A stretch of DNA of 64,000 bases from Bacillus sp. MUM 116 (GCF_001866655.1 NZ_MLYR01000044.1:1-64000), one strand, 5' to 3'. Shown: positions 32,774-41,032, numbered from the stretch's first letter. Translations and numbers: made by a program. The notes: generated by a model from the sequence alone, not told the origin.

Positions 32774-33181
32774 TTACCGATATATATTTTTTGTCATTCC
32801 AACGAAAAATTTCTTAAAACCTAAATCTTTATAATAGGATTCCAAACTTTCTACACACATAAGTTGAGGAATTACTTTATTTTGCTCACAATGATTGATT
32901 ATTCGGTTCAATATTTCTTTACCAATTCCTTGGGACTGATAACTAGGCAGTTCACATACTCCGCATATAATCGCCGTAATGACGCCATCAGAAATAACAC
33001 GTCCCATTCCCACTAATTGTTTTTCATCAAAAGCATATACTGCATACCAGCTCTGTTTACACATTCGTTCTAAATCATTAACGGTTAATTTAAGTGAATT
33101 CCATCCTAACGATTCATATAAATTTAATAATTCTTCAAAATTTCCAGGTGCCTCTGCCGTATAATCTATCTTTTTTATCAC
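32774..33181 (-). CDS. GNAT-family N-acetyltransferase
   Basis: 135 residues, the normal size for a single GNAT domain. It contains LVGMGRVISDGVITAIICGV, the acetyl-CoA binding signature SYQSQGIGKEILNRII (Q-x-x-G-I-G) and the closing YYKDLGFKKF. It starts at a GTG with AGGAGG at 7-8 bases. Substrate unknown; relatives acetylate small amines, antibiotics or protein termini. It sits alone between the Rep_3 origin and the duplicated segment. Confidence 0.9.
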   Translation of the reverse strand: MIKKIDYTAEAPGNFEELLNLYESLGWNSLKLTVNDLERMCKQSWYAVYAFDEKQLVGMGRVISDGVITAIICGVCELPSYQSQGIGKEILNRIINHCEQNKVIPQLMCVESLESYYKDLGFKKFFVGMTKNIYR

Positions 33182-33310
33182 ATAAATACCTCCTAATTTT
33201 GTATCACTTGCAAATTAAATCTGAGAAAGGATTAACACTACACTCCTTCAATAACATAACTAATAAGTTTTTCCTTGATACGAAAAATTCCCTCTAAATC
33301 TCTTCTATAT

Positions 33311-33410
33311 ATGCCTCTGAGATTTATTAAATCTGCTATGCCTCCTGCAATAGCAGCTATATCAGCTATATCAGCTGACGTAGCTGCTACAATATCTGTC
33401 ACAGAGCACT
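33311..33410 (-). repeat. Five-copy repeat, copy b (non-coding)
   Basis: Minus-strand GACAGATATTGTAGCAGCTA then CGTCAGCTGATATAGCTGAT and ATAGCTGCTATTGCAGGAGG. It is almost the same as copy a at 29623 but with an extra 12-base TGATATAGCTGA-type unit. Copies a and b are both followed by DUF5839 sequences and belong to one duplicated segment. Confidence 0.8.
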
Positions 33411-33439
33411 GTCAATGGCTTAATTCCGTTACCTTTAAG

Positions 33440-33753
33440 GCACAAATAAAATAAAATTAACTGATTCCTTCTGTGGTGCTCTTTCTAACACCTTCCCCCC
33501 TCTTTTATAGTGCTTTTGTGTTTCCTTAAATTCTTCTCGACATACCTGCATCACTAACACGAATGTTAAACCATTTGCAGTATTAAACTAAAACAATATC
33601 TCCTTGTTGAATTGGCTCATTTCTCGAAAATTTTGGTATTTACCAATAGTACATTTTTGAAGTTTGCAATTTTATGTCCTTGTTACTCAAAATATGAAAA
33701 GCAGCTATCGTATTATTTTCAAAGATCTTCCCTCCGAACAATTTCTCATTCAT
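33440..33753 (-). pseudogene. Decayed duplicate of the DUF5839 gene
   Basis: The DNA follows the 29848-30153 gene closely for about 310 bases but has several small indels and stops. For example, the stretch matching GFAPVLVM is shifted and the start region is preserved only as DNA. No full reading frame survives. It is the clearest proof that 29590-30400 and 33280-34000 are two copies of one segment. Confidence 0.8.
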
Positions 33754-34097
33754 ATAATTATTCAATTCTCATCGTGAAAAAAACCATAGGATTAATTAGC
33801 TTTTTTTCATGAAAATCTTTTATTTATTTTTTAAGAGTTTCATTTGTGGACTCTCCAGTATATGTTGTTCTTTCAAGAGGGTCTTGGTGTAGCCTAGAGT
33901 CTGTCAACTCCTTAATGTGTTGTGCATTTCCTACGGTCCGCTTACCGTACGCCATACGGGGCATTCTTGCTTTTGTAAGAGGTTTCCCCTCATTTTTTAG
34001 GAGAAAAAGCAAATGCAAGCTAAAACATCATAGTGATCAGAGCAGGGCTAATGTTATAATTACTATAACAGTAGATATAGAAGGAGTTGTAGCTGCT

Positions 34098-34733
34098 ATG
34101 GTAGATGATGTATCAGATATTTTAATTGATTCAGTACAATTAGCTGATGTTTGGGATATGAAGCCGTCTACAATACGAAAATATTCGGCTGCAGCTGAAA
34201 GTACGGGGTACAGATTCAAGCGGTTGGGAAAACGGAGCAAGTTGATGTTTTCATCTAAAGAAATAGATGCCTTCAAAAAAGCCATCGAAATGAAAGAAGA
34301 ACAAGGCGATGATTTGAAGATAGAAGATGCTATAGCAATTGTTTTCACTGCTATGCTAGATGATGTAGCAGATATAGAAGCTGACATAAGCCCTGTAACA
34401 GATATTGTATCAGCTACGTCAGCAGATATAGCTGATATTGCAGGAAGTATAGCAGATTTAACAAAAGTTATTTCTGACATGTCATCAAAAATTGAACGCC
34501 TTGAAGGTCAAAACATTGAACAAGCCAAATCCTATGAATCTAAAATCAGTGAACTTTCTAAACAAAATAATGAGCTTATTGAAACGATGAACAGAATTGA
34601 ATCGAACATCAGCAAGAATGATGATATTCTGGAATCAATTCGAGGAACTACCAATATGTTAAATGAAATGACATCGGAGTTTGCAGTTTCAAAGGAAAAG
34701 AAAGGATTTTTCAGGAAGTTGTTTGGAAAATGA
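34098..34733 (+). CDS. MerR-like HTH protein with coiled-coil tail (DUF3967-like)
   Basis: About 211 residues from the ATG at 34098. The N-terminal domain, DSVQLADVWDMKPSTIRKYS then GYRFKRLGKRSKLMFSSKEI, is a MerR-like winged helix. A middle repeat-rich part follows (DDVADIEADISPVTDIVSAT then SADIADIAGSIADLTKVIS), encoded by copy c of the five-copy repeat. A long coiled coil follows (ERLEGQNIEQAKSYESKISE...), and a basic FFRKLFGK end. Such proteins are common beside Bacillus plasmid replication and partition genes, perhaps as regulators or segregation factors. The frame is open from 33846, but the upstream part is in duplicated non-coding DNA. Confidence 0.78.
   Translation: MVDDVSDILIDSVQLADVWDMKPSTIRKYSAAAESTGYRFKRLGKRSKLMFSSKEIDAFKKAIEMKEEQGDDLKIEDAIAIVFTAMLDDVADIEADISPVTDIVSATSADIADIAGSIADLTKVISDMSSKIERLEGQNIEQAKSYESKISELSKQNNELIETMNRIESNISKNDDILESIRGTTNMLNEMTSEFAVSKEKKGFFRKLFGK
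34340..34505 (+). repeat. Five-copy repeat, copy c (inside the coiled-coil gene)
   Basis: The coding copy: GCTGACATAAGCCCTGTAAC, AGATATTGTATCAGCTACGT, CAGCAGATATAGCTGATATT. Within it the word CAGATAT or CTGATAT recurs about every 12-15 bases, so the repeat itself is made of smaller degenerate units. Confidence 0.8.
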
Positions 34734-34804
34734 AAATGACAGCTGCTGAAATCTTAGAAACAATTTAAAACATGGTGAATGCTGAATAATGGTGATTTTT
34801 TTCT

Positions 34805-34958
34805 TCTATGTCAGATGATGTAGCAGATACAGAAGCTGACATAAGCTCTGTGACAGATATTGTATCAGCTACGTCAGCAGATATAGCTGCTATAATATCT
34901 GTCACAGGAAGTATAGTAGATTTAACAAAAATTATTTCTGATATGGCATCATCATATT
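34805..34958 (+). repeat. Five-copy repeat, copy d (non-coding)
   Basis: About 150 bases matching copy c (GATGATGTAGCAGATACAGA, AGCTGACATAAGCTCTGTGA, CAGATATTGTATCAGCTACG, ATTTAACAAAAATTATTTCT) with an inserted AATATCTGTCACAGG. It lies just after the coiled-coil gene and is closed by a stop; it has no start codon of its own. Confidence 0.82.
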
Positions 34959-34976
34959 AATGCCTTAGAAGTAATG

Positions 34977-35019
34977 AAAGGCCATAGAGGGCTTTTATAA
35001 GTCCTCTATGGCCTTTTTT
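34977..35019 (+). terminator. Terminator after the coiled-coil gene
   Basis: AAAGGCCATAGAGG pairs with CCTCTATGGCCTTT and is followed by TTTA. A strong hairpin about 245 bases past the stop codon. Confidence 0.85.
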
Positions 35020-35190
35020 AGGTAAGCTTATGGGAGATTTTTGTTATACTTTCCATCCAATTGTGTTTAACATATTCTAAATTAACTAAAAAATATCTTA
35101 ATAAATAATAAAAACTAAAAGGTTTTTTATTTAAAGTTAAACAAAATATATAACAGATTAATATCATATAAATCAAAAATTATTATCACT

Positions 35191-35254
35191 TAAGTTATAC
35201 ATTTGTAAAACCTTTTTTAATATGAATGTTGAATTGTTATACGTTATGTTATAC
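35191..35254. promoter_or_regulatory. Putative operator/centromere repeats of the partition operon
   Basis: GTTATAC occurs three times (35194-35200, 35235-35241, 35248-35254) in the AT-rich 250-bp gap before the actin-like gene. Short direct repeats in this position are typical of sites bound by the small partner protein of actin-type partition systems. No more regular array is visible. Confidence 0.45.
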
Positions 35255-35295
35255 AATGATATCAAATGGTAAATGTTACTTTTGGAGGGATATTG

Positions 35296-36417
35296 ATGAA
35301 AATAACCACTCGTTTTGCTAGTGTTGACATTGGTAATGATGCATTGAAAGGGATTTTCGGTGGAGTTGCTGAAAAATTATACATACCTAATGTAGTTGCC
35401 AAAGAAGAAGAAGATCGTAAAATTATAGAATTAGAGAAAGATACATTGAACGGCTTACATGTAAAAATTTCTTCACCATCTTTATCAAATGAAACAGGGA
35501 TTTTTGCCGTTGGTAATCTGGCAACAGGTTACGATCATAATGATCGTATGGGAATTCGCTCTATTAAAGCAGAGAGTGATCAATCTCTTGTCGTTCTATT
35601 AACAGCACTCGCAATCGACGCTGTAAAACATTTTCCTTCCATAAATGGTGTATGTGAAGCAAATTTTCTTCTAAGCACAGGGTTACCTCTTGATGAAGTG
35701 AAGGACAAAAAGAAAAAAGTGCTTAAACAACGCTTAATGGACAAAGAGCATGTAGTGACATTCTTACAGACTCCTAGATTACAAGGGAAATCAGTAAGAA
35801 TTACATTTTCAGATGTTTTAGTTAACTCAGAAGGCTATGCTGCATTTTTAGACTTAACAACAGATGATGCCTTACAAATTCGGAATGGATATTTAAAAAA
35901 CAAATGCATCATGATTAATGACATTGGTGGCGTCTCAACTGACACAGCCGTATTTAAAGCTGACGGAGAAATTCATAACAAAGCGAGTCAGGGAATCGAT
36001 GAGGGCACATTAAAATATCTACAAGAAATTCTAGAAGCGATTGATAAGCAACATAAAGTGAAATTGCCAAGCTTGCAGCATGTTTTAGATGTAATCAAAA
36101 ATGACAAAATGGTATTAGTGAAAGGGCGAAAAGTTTCTGCTGAAAAAGAAATCACGCCTATCTTAGAAAAAGCTGCCAAAGTACAATTCAAACATATTGA
36201 AAATACGTGGGAAGCCGCTCCCGAGCTCGAAAAGGTGTTTTTCGTTGGCGGTGGTTCTGCGCTTCTGAAAGAATATATTCTAGAAATGAATAAAGAAATT
36301 AATTATCCTTTGGAATTTATACAAACAGATGAATCGGTATGGATGATCTCCCGTGCGTACTGGAAAGCACTACAACTCTATGTAAAACATAAGAATCTAG
36401 AAATTGTATCTGTCTAA
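35296..36417 (+). CDS. ParM/StbA-like actin-type plasmid segregation protein
   Basis: 373 residues. The actin fold is readable in FASVDIGNDALKGIF (phosphate 1 loop), MINDIGGVSTDTAVF (phosphate 2, DIGG), and VFFVGGGSALLKEYIL (adenosine motif, GGG). Filaments of such proteins push plasmid copies apart. The ATG at 35296 has GGAGGG 6 bases upstream; an earlier in-frame start is less likely. The next gene follows after 11 bases and should be the DNA-binding partner. It resembles the Bacillus plasmid Alp group rather than R1 ParM. Confidence 0.9.
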   Translation: MKITTRFASVDIGNDALKGIFGGVAEKLYIPNVVAKEEEDRKIIELEKDTLNGLHVKISSPSLSNETGIFAVGNLATGYDHNDRMGIRSIKAESDQSLVVLLTALAIDAVKHFPSINGVCEANFLLSTGLPLDEVKDKKKKVLKQRLMDKEHVVTFLQTPRLQGKSVRITFSDVLVNSEGYAAFLDLTTDDALQIRNGYLKNKCIMINDIGGVSTDTAVFKADGEIHNKASQGIDEGTLKYLQEILEAIDKQHKVKLPSLQHVLDVIKNDKMVLVKGRKVSAEKEITPILEKAAKVQFKHIENTWEAAPELEKVFFVGGGSALLKEYILEMNKEINYPLEFIQTDESVWMISRAYWKALQLYVKHKNLEIVSV

Positions 36418-36428
36418 AGGTGATTTTT

Positions 36429-36947
36429 ATGAAAAAAGCATCCAAATATGAAGGAGGGTCTTTATTCACGATCCGCTTTCCAAACACCACACCAGATATT
36501 GTGCTGGATACGTTAAATGAACTAAAAGAAAAGCACGGAAGAGAATTTACTTCTAAAATCATTGACCGTTGGCACAATATGTTTTCAGAAGGAAAACAAA
36601 CAAATGATAAACATTATTTACACTTACCAATACCTTTTTTAACAGAAGAGCAACGGAAAACACTCGAAAGCAAAGAATTTCAGGATATGATGTCTAGTTT
36701 AGCTTATTTTTTATTAACCAAGACGATTACTCCTGCTTTAGAACGTGCACCTATTTATTTTGGGAGTGCTCCAATAAATACGGCCCCTGTTGTTACTAAT
36801 AAAGTTGGGCAACAACCTATAACAGAAGAGAAATCAGAAATAAAATTGGAAGAAAGTTCAGAAGTAAAAGAAACAGTAAATCAAGAAGTATCACAAGAAG
36901 CCCTTAGCTTTGCGTCAAAATTCTTATTTGACGATGATGATGATTGA
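36429..36947 (+). CDS. Partner protein of the actin-type partition system (ParR-like role)
   Basis: 172 residues from the ATG at 36429 (AAAGGTGAT upstream; an in-frame GTG at 36420 is possible). The N-terminal half, FTIRFPNTTPDIVLDTLNEL then KHGREFTSKIIDRW, looks like a ribbon-helix-helix DNA-binding unit. The tail is acidic and disordered (EEKSEIKLEESSEVKE) and ends SFASKFLFDDDDD, a likely filament-contact peptide. Its C-terminal end is duplicated as a remnant at 43808-43870. The role is inferred from the operon. Confidence 0.72.
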   Translation: MKKASKYEGGSLFTIRFPNTTPDIVLDTLNELKEKHGREFTSKIIDRWHNMFSEGKQTNDKHYLHLPIPFLTEEQRKTLESKEFQDMMSSLAYFLLTKTITPALERAPIYFGSAPINTAPVVTNKVGQQPITEEKSEIKLEESSEVKETVNQEVSQEALSFASKFLFDDDDD

Positions 36948-37365
36948 ACATTCGTTGTTTTAAATCAGACTCTATACTGAGCTAAAGTTGTCTTGAAGGC
37001 AATAGAGACACCATGAAGTTCTAAAGGTCTTTTGTCCTCATCAGGTTGAGGGAAGGGAGGCTGGGGTGAATTGGCAAGAGCCAAGAGGGGCGAGCCCCTT
37101 CCTAGCGTCACTAAACTAAGCATAAAAGAACACTTGGAACGGAAGGATTAGCGGTTTTGCAGGCTATACTTGCTGTCAGCGAACGAGCCGTAAATCTGTT
37201 CCTCATCAGTATATTGGTCGTTCGGCGACATAAACGTAAGCCTGCAAAAATGCGGAATGCAAGGGGGAAAGGGTGGAGATTTTTTTGAGCGTTAGCGTTC
37301 CGAAGGACAAAAAAATACTACCCAAACCTTGCGTGGAGCATAGCCTCGAAGAAGTGTATAATGAC
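36948..37365 (+). ncRNA. GC-rich non-coding region with long-range stems (candidate structured RNA)
   Basis: GC-richer than its surroundings and free of plausible genes. TTTTGCAGGCT (37155-37165) and AGCCTGCAAAA (37239-37249) are exact inverted arms. Nested inside them are GTCAGCGAACGAGCC and GGTCGTTCGGCGAC, which also pair. A GGGGCGAGCCCC hairpin lies at about 37086-37097. The purine-rich + strand (GGGAAGGGAGGCTGGGGTG) is striking. It could be an RNA, an origin or transfer-related site, or a decayed element. The strand is assumed from the upstream partition operon. Confidence 0.4.
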
Positions 37366-37400
37366 AAAAACCATTTTCTATATGTATGAAATGGTTTTTT
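37366..37400. terminator. Bidirectional terminator
   Basis: AAAAACCATTTTCTATA pairs with TATGAAATGGTTTTTT. Both flanks allow termination on either strand, so it can end the minus-strand mobilisation gene and any plus-strand transcript of the preceding region. Confidence 0.75.
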
Positions 37401-37428
37401 CTTTAACGACTAATTGCTCATGCTTTTT

Positions 37429-38142
37429 TTATAATTCAAGAACCTCAATTTCAACAGTTTCTACATCGATAATGTTCTCCAAATCTTTTTCAAGTTCTAC
37501 TCCCATTTCTTGATTTATAAACCGATCCATAACTTCAAATGCTTCTTCTTTTGTAGGAAATTCTCCACCTAGTTTTTCGATAATGATAGGTACAATACCT
37601 TTTGAATCTTCTGTTACATCGTATACTTCATGGCCAATAAAAAAGATTTCGCGTTCTTGTGACTCATACACATTAAAATACACCTTTTCATGAACACAGT
37701 GGTATTGTTTATTAAAATCGGTATCTTGCAAATTCTCTTTCATTACAACGCACTCATCCGAAACCAAGATTGGCAAACGTTCCTCTTCTAAAGGAACCGG
37801 ATATAAACCATAAGGAGCAATTTTTGTTTCTGGTAAAACAACTGTTATTGTTTCAATCTGCCTTCCATCCTCTAAGAGTAGTTGCTTTTCACGGATAGGA
37901 AACTTATATTGTCCTTCATGAAATACATCTAGCTTTTTTTCTTGCTGCATCTTATTCAAAATTTCTGCTACTAGCTGTTTAGAATTTTCCTCATTCAATT
38001 TAAATTTTTTAGAGACAGCCGATTCAACCTTTTGTACTGGTTGCAAATTCCGTTTTTGAAGCATTCGTGAAATCATCACTTCCATGAATGTTTCCACATT
38101 CTTCTTGATTTGTTCGGAAATTCCCGTACTGTTGTGTCGCAA
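37429..38142 (-). CDS. Hypothetical protein of the mobilisation operon
   Basis: About 237 residues, soluble and acidic, with no recognised domain. The C-terminal half includes VYFNVYESQEREIFFIGHEV and EFPTKEEAFEVMDRFINQEM. I start it at a TTG (38142) because AAGGAGGTGG lies 6 bases upstream; the frame is open to an ATG at 38172, which has no ribosome site. Its first 119 bases overlap the end of the DUF3847 gene in another frame, which is long for bacteria, so one of the two ends may be altered by a frameshift. Confidence 0.6.
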   Translation of the reverse strand: MRHNSTGISEQIKKNVETFMEVMISRMLQKRNLQPVQKVESAVSKKFKLNEENSKQLVAEILNKMQQEKKLDVFHEGQYKFPIREKQLLLEDGRQIETITVVLPETKIAPYGLYPVPLEEERLPILVSDECVVMKENLQDTDFNKQYHCVHEKVYFNVYESQEREIFFIGHEVYDVTEDSKGIVPIIIEKLGGEFPTKEEAFEVMDRFINQEMGVELEKDLENIIDVETVEIEVLEL

Positions 38143-38452
38143 CTTTCTCCACCTCCTTCTCAGAAGATACATCAGAGTGTTTTTCGCGTTTACCTAGTAA
38201 AACATAATCCTCACGAATAATTTTTTTCTGCTTAATCATTTCACCAAATTGAATTGCAACTTGCTCGGCTTCTTCTGCCCCTTCAATTTCAAAATATTTC
38301 TCAAAAATAGCCCCGACTTCAATTAAACGTCTTGTTCTCTCTTTCCGTTCCTGACTACGAATCTTTGCCTGTAAGGATTTTTCTTGTTTTGCTATTTGTT
38401 CTTTTCGCTTTTGTAGTTCTTCCAAGCGTTCTTCCATCGTTTTTCGTGCCAT
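38024..38452 (-). CDS. DUF3847-type mobilisation accessory protein
   Basis: 142 residues. The N-terminus MARKTMEERLEELQKRKEQI then AKQEKSLQAKIRSQERKERT and RRLIEVGAIFEKYFEI is a highly charged coiled coil ending in R-x-L-I-E-V-G, the DUF3847 signature found next to MobA/MobL relaxases. It is probably a relaxosome accessory factor. AAAGGAG precedes the ATG. It is divergent from the relaxase across the oriT-like site. The last 45 residues have unusual composition and overlap the next gene. Confidence 0.75.
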   Translation of the reverse strand: MARKTMEERLEELQKRKEQIAKQEKSLQAKIRSQERKERTRRLIEVGAIFEKYFEIEGAEEAEQVAIQFGEMIKQKKIIREDYVLLGKREKHSDVSSEKEVEKVATQQYGNFRTNQEECGNIHGSDDFTNASKTEFATSTKG

Positions 38453-38573
38453 GATTTTGTCTTCTCCTTTCTATTTTATTCGCAGAATAAAAGTGAACTA
38501 ATATTAAGAATATTATAAATAAAACTGGAAAGAAAAGCAAGAAAATGGTATAATTTTCACACGAACGAAGTGA

Positions 38574-38605
38574 ATAGTGCGCACTTATACATTGATTCTC
38601 AATGT
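38574..38605 (-). other. Putative oriT (nick region and inverted repeat)
   Basis: On the minus strand the inverted repeat ACATTGA-GAA-TCAATGT (38605-38589) is followed at once by ATAAGTGCGCACT (38589-38577). The TAAGTGCGC core is the nick-region consensus of MOBQ relaxases such as those of RSF1010 and pIP501. An inverted repeat followed by the nick core, beside the relaxase gene, is the standard oriT layout. Confidence 0.75.
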
Positions 38606-38690
38606 GTGCGGTCTTCGACACAAAAAACAAGTCCTCGCTAGGCTGCGGTGTTGCCCCAAAGGGGTTAAAAGGAAAGGAGGGAATCCTAAA

Positions 38691-40709
38691 ATGGCCATCT
38701 ATCATTACCATACGCAAGTATTTAGCCGTTCAAAAGGGCAAAATGCAGTTGCGGCCGCTGCTTATCGTTCTAGTGAAGAACTGATAGATGAAACAACAGG
38801 AGAGAAGAAATTCTACGCTCGTGAAATCAAACCTGTTGATTTTATTTTGGCTCCCCCCGATGTCCCAGAGTGGGTATATGACCGTCAGAAACTTTGGAAT
38901 GAAGTCGAGAAAGTAGAACGTCGAAAAGATTCGCAACTCGCACGTGAAATGGATATTGCGTTACCACGTGAATTGTCCTTTTCACAACAAGAAGAATTAG
39001 TACGGACATTTGTAAATGAAAACTTCGTAGATCATGGGATGATTGCAGATGTTGCTATTCATCGTGACGATCTTAATAATCCTCATTGTCACATCATGCT
39101 AACCATGAGACATATTGATGAAAATGGATTTGGTAAAAAGGCGAGAGAGTGGAATCCAGAGTTTCGAAATACAAAAGGCGGAACTGGATTTGTTGCAGAG
39201 AAAAACACGATTTTACACGCTCGTGAGATGTGGGCAAAGTATGCCAATGAAGCATTAGAACGAGCAGGATTCGAAGAGAGAATTACACACCTGCGATTAG
39301 AAGATGGAACGATAAAATTGATTCCTACTCAACATCTTGGATATAAACAAAATGACTTAGAGAAACAAGGAATTACAACTCCGACAGGAGATTTAAATCG
39401 TGAGATTAAAAAGCATAATGTAGAGGTTCTTTCTTTCCACGAAGAAAAGAGAAAAATTGAGGAAGAGCGAAAACAACAAAAAGAGTTTGATGATTCATCT
39501 GTTCAAGATAAAATTGCAATCAAAAATGCGGCAAAGCTTCTTCGTCAATATGCGGATTATTCCTCTTGCGAAAAGCGTTTAGACCAACTCAATAATTGGG
39601 AAAGAAAAGTCCAATCTCAATTACAAAAAGAGCCACATTCCGAAGAACTTCAAAAGAAATTGCAAACCATTGAAGGACAACGGAAGGTTATGGAAAATGC
39701 TCTCAAAGCATTTGAAAACGAAGCAATTCGTGAGCTACCAAAGTATTTTACACAAGATGATTTATCTTCTTTCTCTCGTTCAGAATTAGCAAGAATTCAT
39801 GAATACACTCGTAAATTTGGCTTAGTCGAACCTTCTCATCTTCCAAACATAATTGAATATTATCAAGATGAAAAAGCATTAGATCAAGCAAAACGATATA
39901 CAAAGGATCTCACATATGAAAAAGTAAAAACAGAATTAGCAAAACTCGATAACTGGAATCGGGCTATTGAGAGTAAGCAGTTGGAACTTATAAAAGGCTA
40001 TGAAGTAGCACTGGATAAGGAAGCATATCAAAACCAATATGAGAAAGAATTTAAAGATGTGTTTGCGCAAGAAGATGCTTATAAAGCAAAAAAAGCAGTG
40101 TTGGAGAAGGCATTTAAAGTCTTAGAAGAACGTCTTGTTGCTCAACTGATTGTCACGTATCCAGAATGGTCAGGAGCAGAGCATGTTCCAGCGGAACAAG
40201 CAAAACAAATGTTAGATATGAATCAATATTACGGCCGCACTTTGAGACTGGATGAATTTGCAAATATACCGAACATGCCACTCTTTAAACGAGAAGAACG
40301 CCGTGAAATTCATGAAACATTACAAGAATTACGTGAAGTGAAAAAGCTAATTCGTGAATTTGAGCCGCAGCAAACAGAAGAGGCAAAAGAAAACCTTCCG
40401 CTTCTAAAGGCTTATGAAGTACAGCAAAAAGAAAAAATGTTTGCAACATACAACATTGATATCGAAGACAGCACATTTAAAGACCTCTTCTATCAAGAAT
40501 GCAAGTATCAAGAAGATGATTTCATGCAGCAGGAACAGCCGAAGATTACTTATCAGCCAAACTATGAATCTGCTTCTCCGACTGTTGCTGGTGACGTATT
40601 AGGCGAAATCCTATGGGCTGTGGAACAGGCGCAGCGTGAGGCAGATCGCCGTACTCAAGAGCGACAACGCAGCATGAAGCGTAAACGAAACTTTGGATTA
40701 GACCTATAA
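38691..40709 (+). CDS. MobA/MobL-family (MOBQ) relaxase
   Basis: Nicks oriT and pilots the strand into the recipient. 672 residues from the ATG at 38691, which has GGAAAGGAGG upstream; the frame is open further back but that part overlaps the oriT. The catalytic tyrosine is Tyr25 in SKGQNAVAAAAYRSSEEL, the same position as in RSF1010 MobA. The metal site is HRDDLNNPHCHIMLTMRHID (His124, His132, His134). The rest (about 280-640) is long charged helices, probably for protein contacts, with no primase or helicase motif seen. Confidence 0.93.
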   Translation: MAIYHYHTQVFSRSKGQNAVAAAAYRSSEELIDETTGEKKFYAREIKPVDFILAPPDVPEWVYDRQKLWNEVEKVERRKDSQLAREMDIALPRELSFSQQEELVRTFVNENFVDHGMIADVAIHRDDLNNPHCHIMLTMRHIDENGFGKKAREWNPEFRNTKGGTGFVAEKNTILHAREMWAKYANEALERAGFEERITHLRLEDGTIKLIPTQHLGYKQNDLEKQGITTPTGDLNREIKKHNVEVLSFHEEKRKIEEERKQQKEFDDSSVQDKIAIKNAAKLLRQYADYSSCEKRLDQLNNWERKVQSQLQKEPHSEELQKKLQTIEGQRKVMENALKAFENEAIRELPKYFTQDDLSSFSRSELARIHEYTRKFGLVEPSHLPNIIEYYQDEKALDQAKRYTKDLTYEKVKTELAKLDNWNRAIESKQLELIKGYEVALDKEAYQNQYEKEFKDVFAQEDAYKAKKAVLEKAFKVLEERLVAQLIVTYPEWSGAEHVPAEQAKQMLDMNQYYGRTLRLDEFANIPNMPLFKREERREIHETLQELREVKKLIREFEPQQTEEAKENLPLLKAYEVQQKEKMFATYNIDIEDSTFKDLFYQECKYQEDDFMQQEQPKITYQPNYESASPTVAGDVLGEILWAVEQAQREADRRTQERQRSMKRKRNFGLDL

Positions 40710-40721
40710 AGGAGTGGTATT

Positions 40722-40889
40722 ATGTATCGAGTTTGCTTAGCCGAAAAATCCGACCAAGGACGAAAATACGCTAAACCGTTCCCTTATAAAGATAAGGGTA
40801 AATTCATTGAAATTGAGCCATATGAAAGTTTTCCATTCCGAAGGAATTCAAGGTGCTATAGCAATTGTCTTCACTGCTATGTTAGATGA
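40722..40889 (+). pseudogene. Small post-relaxase gene truncated by the repeat
   Basis: AAAGGAG precedes an ATG reading MYRVCLAEKSDQGRKYAKPF then PYKDKGKFIEIEPYESFPF. It then runs into copy e of the five-copy repeat and continues as out-of-frame nonsense (RRNSRCYSNCLHCYVR). The first 39 residues look like a genuine conserved small protein; the rest was replaced at the junction near 40845. Confidence 0.6.
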
Positions 40890-41032
40890 TGTAGCAAATA
40901 CAGAAGCTGACATAAGCCCTGTAACAGATATTGTAGCAGCTACGTCAACTGATATAGGTGCTATTGCAGGAGGCATAGCAGATTTAACAAAAACTTTTTC
41001 AGATATGTCATCAAAAATTGAGCGTCTTAAAA
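40846..41032 (+). repeat. Five-copy repeat, copy e (partly open frame)
   Basis: About 185 bases matching copy c: GCTATAGCAATTGTCTTCAC, GCTGACATAAGCCCTGTAAC, AGATATTGTAGCAGCTACGT and on to TCATCAAAAATTGAGCGTCT. An open frame (DISPVTDIVAATSTDIGAIA then GGIADLTKTFSDMSSKIERL) survives, so this is an internal fragment of a DUF3967-like gene without its DNA-binding or coiled-coil parts. It has no ribosome site. Confidence 0.8.

Noticed and set aside
33846-34097. Longer N-terminus for the DUF3967-like protein
   Set aside because: The open frame upstream of 34098 runs through the duplicated non-coding segment also found at 30.2-30.4 kb, which does not encode this sequence there.
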